Positions 1-12,600 of a stretch of DNA of 64,000 nucleotides are shown here, piece after piece; the first letter of the stretch is position 1, and the number at the start of each line of letters is the position of its first letter. Location: the NCBI GenBank assembly GCA_903813345.2, contig CAIIXF020000007.1, forward strand, positions 28,943,564 through 29,007,563, in the 5' to 3' direction. The notes below the pieces were generated by a model that saw only the letters and a program-made list of their open reading frames with translations, did no database searches and was not told the DNA's origin. The stretch is from Owenia fusiformis. Lineage: Eukaryota; Annelida; Polychaeta; Sabellida; Oweniidae. Made by a program: the position numbers and the translations under genes.

Positions 1-158
1 CATTCCTCTAAATGGTAGTATATAAAGGCCTACAGAATTAAAAAAATTATTGTTGTCAAGGTCATCCATCTTAAATTAACTATACTATGAAATTATCATT
101 TTTCATCAGAAACCTGAGTCAACCCCTTGTACATGTTGTAAAAAAGCTACATAAAATC

Positions 159-691
159 TTTATTTTTATTTGTCCTTTTATTTCATAAATAATTCATTAA
201 TTTGTCTTCCAGTGACACCATTTTTCATTTCTATATTTCAATCCATAATAAGGCTCTGTAACAAGATGTCTAATAGACCTATTAAATTTGTAAAATAGTG
301 AATTTCATTAAAAAGGATAGCAATCATATAATAATTTCTTATTAGAACCCAATTTGATTTTCCATAGTCTATGGAGCTTGGGTAATGCAGTCTTTGTAAC
401 ATATTCCATCCAATTGAGTCTCCCTTTTGCCTAATGACTGTATGATATTCAGGAATATTTTCCAGACCATATTTGGCATATTCCATCATTTATTAAGACA
501 TTCTGGTCATCTTTAATTTAGTCTAAAGATTAAAGCTATAACCCAAATCTAGTAATTTCCCAGAGGGAAGTTTTGCTTCAAGCCCCTTTGTCCAACATTT
601 CACCGCAAAATCAATAGTGAAGTAGACAGAAAGCTCTAGAAAATTGATTCGAGACTTATATGATATTCTGTCCTGTATCTAACAGTTACAA
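159..691 (-). other. PAN2 3' untranslated region and poly(A) signals (inferred)
   Basis: Downstream of the PAN2 stop the first AATAAA on the minus strand is a cluster at 159-183 (plus-strand TTTATT at 159-164 and 165-170), implying a 3'UTR of about 530 nt. A minus-strand 83-codon reading frame at 238-489 lies inside it; it resembles nothing I recognise and is treated as chance. Confidence 0.35.
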
Positions 692-3600
692 TTATGTGGA
701 TGAGGGTGGTGTCTCAACAGCTGTAGTTGGACTATCCTCGCCCTCAGGAATCTTCCATTGGAGTGCACGTCCTTTCTCATACATGCTTTTCAAAGTCTCT
801 TTGATGCTATCGGGACCCTGTGCCTCTATCTCCATGTAGCGCTTATAAAGCTTCAGCGCAGTCTTGGCATCTTCTATAGAGTCATGGGTTACAGATTGTA
901 TATTTGTCTCTGAAATTCAAAATGATTTGATATTTGGGGATTGTGCACCAGAATTATGAATTACAATGGTATTAGTAACATGCTGCTTTTTAAATTTTCA
1001 AAAATTCATGAATCGTATGAAGTCTTTACACAAATAGGGATTCTAATCATATGAAACAAAGTTTAAACGATTGAATATTTTAAGTTTTAGTTTGATACTT
1101 ATTATTACTGTATTCTCAAGATGTGAATATATAAGGCCAAATGCCAAAAGGAAAGGACCAAAAACTGTACCTGTTATTGCATAGGTTACTGAATAGGTAA
1201 TTGCAAATTAATTGTAGAAACTGATCCCATTTGTCAATTGGCATAACAACTACATAAGCATACTATAAACACTAAATGAGACTATAATAAGATTAGATTA
1301 GATAGTTTATTTGGAAAATAAGTTCAATTTTATACTTACTTAAAAAGTACCAAGCAAGGAATTTCAGTGAGATCATACGCTGTCTGGGGAGTCTGAACAA
1401 GTCAACTGTGTCCACCACCTGGCCCTTGGGTACCTATTAAATGTAAGAATAACAAACAATGAATAGTTTCAGATTCAAATGTGGAATACCAGTTACCAAT
1501 AAACAGTGGCTATAGCAATATGTTATATCTTGGTTAGTGTCATAAAAATATGTCCATTACTAAATGACAGTTAACCATGAAAGTGAATAGGGTAGTATAC
1601 TGAATTAGGTAAAAAAAATTAGAAGTAGATCTCCTCATTATAGTTCATCTTCAGAATGCCCAAAAAGTAATAAGGTTTGAATGGTATAGCTAACATTTCA
1701 TTGATACTGCTATATCAGCAAGGCGACTAAAACTAAAATCTATCACCAAATGGGGTGGCGGACCAATTGAACTCCTCTTTTTAGATCAAATATAATCCCA
1801 GTTGAAGGACTTGTTACATTATATTATTACTGAGAACCCTTGGCACTATATAACTGCAAAATTTGGGGTATGTAGATTGGAAAATAAAAAAGTTATAGTG
1901 TCTTGAAAAAAAAGTGGCGTTTTTTTGGCCCACCCGGTATATGGGATAAATATATTATACATGTATATCATACCACAATGTTGATGACTCTGAAGTCCTT
2001 CTTCAGTCCATGTCCAACAAACTTGACCCCAGCATCAATAAGATAGCGTAGCTTGCAGTATGTGGACTTTAGGGTGGTGAGATGCTTTGAGGACAGTGTG
2101 GCATCCAGGTCACCTGGTTGTATACCAGAGAACTGGGTTAGGTAATCAACCACCTGGAATGAAGATGCATGTTTTTGTTTTAATCCATATTTATTCAATT
2201 CTTCTCTTTTGCAGGATTTTGTGTAACCTGATGATGATGATGAAACATTTCTTTGAAATAACACTTTTGCTCAGTCTCACTAATCTAGCTACAAGCCCCT
2301 GTGCCCCCTCCCCCCTCTACTTGACTTTTCACCTTCCTACAATGTTGGGATGAGTAGTGGGGGTCACAAGGTCTTGTAGCTAGACCAGAGTATCAGATGT
2401 TTCCATGGTTATTTAAGGGAGAGATTTGTGTATGATTGTATTCGTGTATGTATTGCATATTTAACGCATTTAGGATATCACATGGCATTTCAATGAGCAA
2501 AGATACTGACTTGTTATATAACGAACACTTTTTATTTTACAAAATGAAATAGGCTCAGAATTACATGTTCTTGTGTAGATACACAAATCTTCCACCCTCA
2601 GCTACAATGGACCATATTCCAGTAAACTTAGTTTCATTTTTCACATCAATTCACTCCAGTTATTACCTGCTCTTGTGTTGATATGTAGTCATCGATGAAG
2701 GCCTCTCCCTCCAGTGCACCATGTCCCCTTATACATGAGATCCTGGCAACAGACATTTGGGAGGGTTTGATTGTTGAGCGGGTACCATCACTGCGCAATT
2801 CAGCCTCTTCCTATAATAATGAAATTCAAAATTAATTTTAGATGATAAATACATGTCAGTAGAGACAATTTGATAATTAATGCTTGGCTTTCTCTAGCCT
2901 ACATTGTAATATTTCATGCTATTCAATTCACCTGTTAGATACAAACTGTTTTGCAGTTTTCTTTTCTATACAGACCAATTTAGCCTGAACTAAAGTATTT
3001 TGAAAGAGTGCTATGAGGTGCTGCCACATATTGGCAATTTGCACAACTAAAGTACAATCTTAAATTGTGTCGACACAATACCTGTATATATACATGTATG
3101 TAACAGACTTGCCAACCTAAAATGAAAAATTTTCGGGAGATTTAAAAAAAATTGCGGTACTTTTACGGGAGTTTTTTTCAAAATCCGGTAGTTTTTGCGG
3201 GAGTTTTTTAAAAAAAGCGGGAGTTTTTACGGGAGGTTTTTGAAAAAAACTGTAGTTTTTACGGGAGATTTCTGAAAAAACTGGAGTTTTTACTTTAGAT
3301 TTCGAAAAAACGGGAGTTTTTACGGGAGATTTTTGCGGTAAATTAAAAAAACGTGACTTTTTACGGAAGATTTCAGAAAAACGGGAGTTTTTGCACTAGG
3401 TTCTGAAAAAACGGGAGTTTTTACGGTAGGTTTTGAAAAAACGGGAGTTTTTGCGGTATATTTTCTTAAAAAATGGGAGTTTTTACGGTAGATTTCTGAA
3501 AAAACGCGAGTTTTTACGGGAGATTCTGAAAAAAATGGGAGTTTTTACGGTAGATTTCTGGAAAAAAACGGGAGTTTTTACTGTAGATTTAGAAAAAAAC

Positions 3601-6600
3601 GGGAGTTTTTACGGTAGATTTCGGAAAAAACGGGAGTTGTTACGGTAGATTTTGAAAAAACTGGAGTTTTTACGGTAGATTTCTGAAAAACGGGAGTTTT
3701 TACTTTAGATTTTGAAAAAACTGGAGTTTTTACGGTAGATTTTGAAAGAACGGGAGTTTTTACGGTTACGGTAGATTTCTGAAAAAAACGGGAGTACTTA
3801 CAGTAGGTTACTGAAAAACGGGTGTTTTCACGGTAGATTTTGAAAAAAAACGTGAGTTTTTACGGTAGATTTCTGAAAAACTGGAGTTTTTACGGTAGAT
3901 TTTGAAAAAACTAGAGTTTTTACGGTAGATTTATGAAAAAACGGGAGTTTTTACTTTAGATTTTGAAAAAACTGGAGTTTTTACGGTAGATTTTGAAAAA
4001 ACGGGATGAGCATTAAATCCAGCGATTTAATTGGTTGAAATTATTATGACGCATGCGCAGTTAATAAATTAATTAGAACTTATAATCTAAGATAGATGTC
4101 ACTTACGTTAATTATTTCACAGCAGTCCCTACCCAAAATGCGCCTTATATTGCGGGAATATTTTGTTTAGCGCCATATAAAAACAAAATGTATTCTCCTG
4201 ACAGAAGTATGACAGAATATGAACTGGCCCCCGTTTGTGGACATTTGGTGTGCAAACTTATACCGAACTGATCGCAGAAAAGCAATGTGAATCGTGGGAA
4301 TGAAGTACTTTTAAGTTATTTATGAAAGTATCGATAGTGAACCATGGGAGCCAATCCTTCTTGGAGTAAAAGAAAGAAGCGTGCCTGCAATAATCAAGGT
4401 CACAAATTTGTCAAATTCCTTTTAAATACGGTAGATTTCGACAGCAAAAAAATACGGGAGATTATTCGGGAGTTATACCAGAAAACGGGAGATTTTACGG
4501 GAGTTATAGCAAGAATACGGGAGATTTTACGGGAGTTATACCAGAATACGGGAGATTTTACGGGAGATTTTACGGGAGATTTCAGCAAAAATATGGGAGA
4601 TTTTACGGCCATATTTTTTAAAAAAGTTACGGGAGATTTTAGTAGAAATACGGTACGGGAGTTTACAGGAGTTTTTACGGGAGAAAACGGTACGGGAGTT
4701 TGGTATTTTTTACGGAAAAACAAAAAATTTACGGGAGATTCCCGTAAAAAAACGGGAGGTTGGCAAGTCTGATGTAAGCATAAGTACTAAAAGTGAGAAA
4801 AACAAAACAACTTTAAAGCATTGAAAGAAAAAGGCAATCTAAGAGTACAAAACAAATCCCCAGCATCCAGAACATTGATCATACAGGGTGAGCCAAAGGT
4901 AACCCAAACAATTGTTAATAACTCAGTCATTTAACATTTGTTTGTGTCTCACCCTGTATGTACTAATCTTTCCCTCTTACATTCAAACGCCATTATTGAA
5001 ACCTAAGACCACTGGGCATTTCATTCCACATATAGAAGTCATTATATGTATACCTGATTCAGTGTTACAAATTCTGCATCTAATCCCACAAGGTCTCCAT
5101 CTTTGGGGACTTCGTCATCGGCAAGTGGAGTGAATGTCACTCTTTTACGACGTGGTGTCACCAAATTCTCCTCAACAAACAGCACTTTCGAGTCCATAGG
5201 ATTCTGAACTGTAAAGGCATGAAATATTCATTTTAGGTCAAGGTCAATTAAGATCAACTTCAAATGTCACATATTAGTGCTTTCCTTAGTATTGGTAAAG
5301 CTTACACTGGCTGCCAAAAGCAAAACCTTTTAGTAAGGAATCATTTTGTGACATATGTATTCCTTTTGTTGATCAATCTATTATTTGATATGATGAAGAC
5401 AAATGTAAAAAGGAATTCATCTCTATGTAATATCACTAATGATTCATTCCCAAAGTTCCCAAGTGATTTCTGTAATGCAGTAGAGACTGTATAAGTGGAA
5501 CACCCTTGGGAACACAAAAAAATTACATTGCACTAAAGCCAAAGGATGATTGTACAATGTACTTACCTGTCAGATCATATTTTTCACTGAGATTCACTTT
5601 GACAAAATATATTACACACGGAACCTTCCAGTCAAGGTCAAAGTGGACAGCACCATACTGAAATAGAGCAATACAATGAGTGAAAACATGGAACCCTCCA
5701 GCCAAGGTCAAAGTGGACAGCACCATACTGAAATAGAGCGATACAATGAGTGAAAACATGGAACCCTCCAGTCAAGGTCAAAGTGGACAGCACCATCCTG
5801 AAATAGAGCAATAAATTGAGTGAACACATTGAACCTTCCAGTCAAGGTCAAAGTGGACAGCACCATACTGAAAAAGAGCAATACAATGAGTGAACACATG
5901 GAACCTTCCAATCAAGGTCAAAGTGGACAGTGCCATACTGAAATAGAGCTACACAATGCGTGAACACATGGAACCCTCCAGTCAAGGTCAAAGTGGACAG
6001 CACCATACTGAAATAGAGCAATACAAAGAGTGAACACATAGAACCTTCCAGTCAAGGTCAAAGTGGACAGCAGCATACTGAAATAGAGCAACACAATGAG
6101 TGAACACATGGAACCTTCAAGTCAAGGTCAAAGTGGACAGCACCATACTGAAATAGAGCAATACAATGAGTGAACACATGGAACCTTCCAGTCAAGGTCA
6201 AAGTGGACGCACCATACTGAAATAGACCAATACAATGAGTGAACACATGGAACCCTCCAGTCAAGGTCAAAGTGGACAGCACCATACTGAAAAAGAGCAA
6301 TACAATGAGTGAACACATGGAACCATCCAGTCAAGGTCAAAGTGGACAGCACAATTCTGAAATAGAGCAATACAATGAGTGAACACATGGAACCCTCCAG
6401 TCAAGGTCAAAGTGGACAGCACCATACTGAAATAGAGCAATACAATGAGTGAACACATGGAACCTTCCAGTCAAGGTCAAAATGGACAGCAGCATACTGA
6501 AATAGAGCAACACAATGAGTGAACACATGGAACCTTCCAGTCAAGGTCAAAGTGGACAGCACCATACTGAAAAAGAGCAATACAATGAGTGAACACATGG

Positions 6601-9600
6601 AACCTTCCAGTCAAGGTCAAAATGGACAGCAGCATACTGAAATAGAGCAACACAATGAGTGAACACATGGAACCTTCCAGTCAAGGTCAAAGTGGACAGC
6701 ATCATACTGAAAAAGAGCAATACAATGAGTGAACACATGGAACCTTCAAGTCAAGGTCAAAGTGGACAGCACCATGCTGAAATAGAGCAATACAATGAGT
6801 GAACACATGGAACCTTCCAGTCAAGGTCAAAGTGGACAGCACCATACTGAAATAGAGCAACACAATGAGTGAACATATGGAACCTCCCAGTCAAGGTCAA
6901 AGTGGACAGCATCATACTGAAATAGAGCAATACAATGAGTGAACACATGGAACCCTCCAGTCAAGGTCAAAGTGGACAGCACCATACTGAAATAGAGCAA
7001 CACAATGAGTGAACACATGGAACCTTCCAGTCAAGGTCAAAGTGGTCACATGGAACTGATATAGAGCAACACAATGAGTGAACACATGGAACCCTCCAGA
7101 CAAGGTGAAAGTGGACAGCACCATACTGAAATAGAGCAACACAATGAGTGAACACATGGAACCCTCCAGACAAGGTGAAAGTGGACAGCACCATACTGAA
7201 ATAGAGCAATACAATGAGTGAACATATGGAACCTCCCAGTCAAGGTCAAAGTGGACAGCACCATACTGAAATGGAGCAACACAATGAGTGAACACATGGA
7301 ACCTCCCAGTCAAGGTCAAAGTGGACAGCACCATACTGAAATAGAGCAACACAATGAGTGAACACATGGAACCTTCCAGTCAAGGTGAAAGTTGACAGCA
7401 TCATACTGAAAAAGGGCAATACAATGAGTGAACACATGGAACCTTCCAGTCAAGGTCAAAGTGGACAGCACCATACTGAAATAGAGCAATACAATGAGTG
7501 AACATATGGAACCTCCCAGTCAAGGTCAAAGTGGACAGCATCATATTGAAATAGAGCAATACAATGAGTGAACACATGGAACCCTCCAGTCAAGGTCAAA
7601 GTGGACAGCACCATACTGAAATAGAGCAACACAATGAGTGAACACATGGAACCTTCCAGTAAAGGTCAAAGTGGACAGCATCATACTGAAATAGAGTAAC
7701 ACAATGAGTGGGAAACATGCTACTGAAAGCCCAGATGTGAGCTCATTGCAACAAAATGAGCCAATGTATCATACATATGCATACTATGATAGAAATATAT
7801 TATTTAATGAACTTATTTAAAGATGGATACAAATCTTTTTTTCCTCATTTACATCAAGTCAGATTTTAAATATTTTTTAAAATTCACGAAACAAACATGC
7901 TAGCTTTAATATAGCTTTTACAGAACTTACCTTTTCAATGGGTGTGATGGAAAAGTCATTAAAAAGGTACCACTGTGTGCATGTGACCCTCTCCTTGCGT
8001 TGATGGTAGGGCTCACGAACATTCACATGACTGACAAGGTGACCTCCAGATTTGGCCTCCTTTATGTGAGCCACACTTCCATGTAGGCGGTAATAGACTG
8101 TACCCTCCTCTGCTACAATAGGGATTTCCTCCTGGAAGTTGTAATTTGGGGTAAAATCAACTAATGCAACTGTACATTTGAGGGAGTCAATATTCTCCAT
8201 TTACTAGGTTTAGAATAGGTTAAGAGCATTTTTCAGAGAACTTATTGAACAACCTCAGGAAAATATTAAAACTATAATTTCTTTTTTTTAAGTCAGATTG
8301 GTATTACATAAGATGGTTCTTATTAAAGAGAATCAGTCAACTCTTTTCAAAAATGGCCATTGGAAGAATAACATTCTAATAGGATGGTATAAAGTATAGA
8401 AAAGAGAACATATGGAAATCCATAATGCTAACATACCTCATCCATTATATCCTGCATTTGTATATCTCCTTCTTCTGTTGTCTTGACCATTACACCAAAT
8501 GGCAGCCAGGAGGGTCTGGCAGGGTCCTCTGTAGACAACAGGTTCATATCCATGTCAGCACTGCTGTAAAAGTTAATCACATATTAAAGTGGGATTCAAT
8601 GCTTTGAAAATTTTTGAAGTCTAAATTTTACCGAGGTTTGCAGATTTCATTTGGAATATTTGAATTCTGTGTAGCATATGTAACTCTCTTGTATTTCCAA
8701 GGATTCCAAGAAAAAATATAATATTTCAAGATCTAAAACCCATAGTCAAGAATCATTTTACAACTTTTACAAGCTTTAAGAATCTTCAATAACACCTCTT
8801 GGAATAAAACACTACCTCTTGTCCTTATCTCTCTCATGGAAGAAGTGACATCCTTTACGAGTGCATCCATTTCCAAATCTACATGGCTTGCTGGGGAAAG
8901 CTTCCACTTTTTCCTCTGGTACAATACTTTCTTTAACAACCTGAAATTAAATGCAATAAATCTATTTAGAGTGGATCAAATGATCATATGATTTTAAGAA
9001 ATTGAGACAAATCACTGCATTTTAAACTTTTTGAAAATGCAGAAAGCCTCACTAAACCTAATGGTCACAAAAGTAATATTGAGAATTCAAAGTCACTAGC
9101 TGATTTTTTTAAATTGGATTTCAAAATGGTTACCAATGATTCTCCACCTATTGTATTCTTATTGAATAACAGCTTTGCTTAATAAGGTTAATTAATGTAA
9201 ATCGAAATCCAGCTTCCCAATCAAAATTGCAGTCACACCAGCACAAGAACTTTGCATTAATATCATATTCAAACCTCCAAGGACTATAAGAGCTACTCTT
9301 GGTTTCATTAGTGTGATCTTATCAGCAACAAAACGTTTTACTCATTTTGTCATATTCAGAGGGTAGTATTTTCTAACATCTCTGGGCCACAGGGTACCTT
9401 AGCAGATTCATATGGAGTCTGCTAATGCCTTGGTCACATTTGCTCCGATTTACCCTACGGAGCCTAGCCGATTGAGTATTTTGTTCAAAATTGTTTGCAA
9501 TATTGAGCAAAACACTCAATCGGCCAGGCGCCGGCCAATGGATCGGAGCAAATGTGACCCAGGCATAAGCTATGAATATGGTTATATGGTTTTCTCACCT

Positions 9601-12600
9601 GCTCCTGATATTGCCAAAACTGAAGGTCACTGTCGTTATCAAGGTGACAATTAATGGCCATTATATCAGGCATGGCCTTCAGACATTTAGACTGCACATG
9701 GGGCTGATATTTCTGACATTTGTTACACCAGGCCTGTGTGGTCTGTTCACTTGACATAGAATTCTGTAGTACTTGACTGAATGTTGTTGGCTTCAGATTT
9801 CCTTCACCTAAAATTGTGAGATGTAATATGATGCATCTTACATATTACATAAATCAGGAGCTACATGTATTTTGGAACTGGCTTCTTTTGTTTCTATCTT
9901 GGAGATAAAGTAGTAAAAACTGTACTTGGAATAACTACTTGTTTGGCAAACGCTGTTCTTTGACTCACAGAAAGACAGATTTTTGTTTCAGTATATTAAA
10001 TGAATTAAAAAGAGATGCAACACCCCTGAAGATAATCCACCAAAACTTAATGCCAGAAATCCCAATAACATTGCAGTGATGGGCAAACAGCAATTAATGA
10101 AAATTGAAGAACTGAGTTTTCGGTCTTTTAACAATGAACAGAATTAAATTTTCGGTCATATATTACACCATAAATCATAAAATCTCGGTCTTTATTCCTT
10201 AAGTGATACGTAAGCGCAATCAACAGACCCAAATTGTGATTTTTACCTGAGGAATCATAGTATGTGAGGCTGACAATTGTAGACATTGTCTCTCTTAATG
10301 TCTCAACCCCACAGCGACATCTGAATGTGTTCTTCACTTCCATGCCAAACAGCTTACTGATAATAGAGTCCTCACTCTCACTGGAAGCATCAGAATGGGT
10401 AATGCATACTACAGGGTGGTCCAAAAAAAATTGGAACATTTGTTAATTGAACACAAAATCTTTATTTTTTCTCTAAAATGCACCAAAACTTTACTGAGAA
10501 AAGTTCAGTCACTTTTCTATCTGATGTAAAGTTTATAGTGGCATACAACAAAGTTAATGCATTAAACTAGTCAATGCTTGATATGACCCCTCTTTTCCTG
10601 AATTACAAGTTGAAGCTGGGGCTCAGATTTGTAAATATTCAATTAATTTGCTGTTCGTTTGTTTTGTCCAAGCAATCTTGACTAAAAAAAAATCAGTTTG
10701 ATCAACCTTCCTATTTGTTTGCCTTGGAAGATCAAATCTAGTAAAATATTCAACATTTTTTACCCAAATTGATGAGTATCAAGCATATTCTGATGGCTAT
10801 TTTTGGATATATTAATGATTGAATATTTTCCAGAAAGAGGTCAGGGCAGTCTGATTTGACTGGTTAATGAAGCCGGTGTAAAAGGGTAGGAGGTCCTATC
10901 AAATTATGGTCCTACTTTCCATTGATTTATATGGTGACCTAAAAACAACTCTTTCCCTTATTATCGTATCCACAATCAGGGCCAGTAAGGGCCTTTAAGA
11001 AAGGGGACCATAATCCCCAGGGGACCATAATTTCTTTTACACCGGCCCTCCCTTTTATTGTTCTGATATGAATAATATTCATTGGATATATCAATATGTA
11101 TGTCAGTATCATAGGAGTCTCCAATAACACAGATGATAATTATATGTGCTTAGCGTAGGTTTTTGATAAAGCTTTGTGAATAACTGGTCAGTTTTGCCTT
11201 TACTGAAAAGTGGGAACAATGCTTTTGATCATTTTTGGTATTGTTTAATTTGGTATTAACACAATATTTTTCTGGTAACCCCAGATGTAAATACCTCTTG
11301 TCAACTGAATATGATTTTATAATATGTTTATAGCAATCAACATGTTCATTAAAGCTTTGAAATAAAGAATACTTGAAAAAGTAGCGGCGAAATTGACATC
11401 TGTATATTTAAGAAAAGGGGGTCCTATCCAACATTGACTGGTTTAATGCATTAACTTTGTGATTTTCACCTATAAACTTTACATCAGATAAATAAGTGAC
11501 TGAACTATGCTCAGTAAAAGTTTGGTGCATTTTAGAAGAAAAATAAAGGTTTTGCGTTCAATTAACAAATGTTCCAATTTTTTTTGGACCACCCTGTATA
11601 TTAAACATGTGCAGACCATTAGCCAGCTTTTACCAATGGGATTCACTTTTCATAAAATTCCAGTGAGTTCACATATGACAACTGTATGGCTCAAAATCGC
11701 TTGAAAGGTGCTCAAAATGGTAAAAAACTGCATGTTTTTGAAGGAAATCTTGGTCAGGTGTAAACATGACTAGATATGACACCCATACATTGTATGCTGT
11801 ACTTTTTTATTGATACATTGTACCCAATGTTGTCAAATAATGAAAATACAAACACCTACTTCTTGGGTGTGTCTCCTATGTTAATATTGAGAGTATCAGA
11901 GGATGTGGAGCCTCTGGTGTTGTTCAGTTCCCCATCATCACCTGCCTCTTCTTCTTTATCTTGTGTTTCCTGAAATAACTCACAGGTGTTAATTTCATTT
12001 TAAAAACTGCATCAAGAGTTAAATTGAATCCAATAAGTGCTTTTCCTCAAACCAAAATGATAAGGAATGCTGAACAAGGTGTTAACATGCAAAATGTCAC
12101 AACATACCACTTGTTACATGCATCAACTGCTGAACGCCTAACACCACCCACAAAAAGTTGGAAACTACAACAATATGTCACCACTTCTGGTAGTGACACC
12201 AAAATTCAAGATGGAACCCACAAGGAATCTAAGGTCTGATTATCTGATTATTTCAATGTAGATATACAGGGTGTGTCAAAAAAACTTAGTTCTTACCCGT
12301 TCTTGTCAGTCTTACGAAAACGTCGTAAAATGAGCTCAATCATTTTAAAAACTGCATCAAGAGTTAAATTGAATCCAATAAGTGCTTTTCCTCAAACCAA
12401 AATGAAAAGAAATATTGAACAAGGCGTTAACATGCAAAATGTCACCACATGCCACTTGTTACATGCATCAACTGCTGAATGCCTAACACCACCCACAAAA
12501 AGTTGGAAACTACAACAATATGTCACCACTTCTGGTAGTGACATAAAAATTCAAGTTGGCACCCACAAGGAATCTCAGGTCTGATTATCTGATTATTTCA

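Larger units (their letters stand above)
692..5208 (-). other. PAN2: PAN2 exons 21-25: DEDDh 3'-5' exoribonuclease domain
   Basis: Residues about 925-1187. All five catalytic positions of the RNase T/DEDDh fold are visible: D968 and E970 in [10 protein letters not shown] (exon 21), D1077 in [11 protein letters not shown] (exon 23), and H1124 and D1129 in THDSIEDA (exon 25). Exon 22 carries VARISCIRG and [11 protein letters not shown], exon 23 the SGIQPGDLD and [10 protein letters not shown] strings. The reading ends at TAA, 692-694, after TPPSST. The nuclease therefore looks active. Confidence 0.95.

Noticed and set aside
4344-4772. Plus-strand frame with [11 protein letters not shown] repeats and its minus shadow
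   Set aside because: It lies in the minisatellite body of a transposon; the peptide repeat is a translation of ACGGGAGATTTT units.
5638-7647. Many minus-strand open frames of 63-151 codons starting [12 protein letters not shown]
   Set aside because: They are the 70-bp repeat read in its three frames; the protein-like regularity comes from the tandem array, not a gene family.
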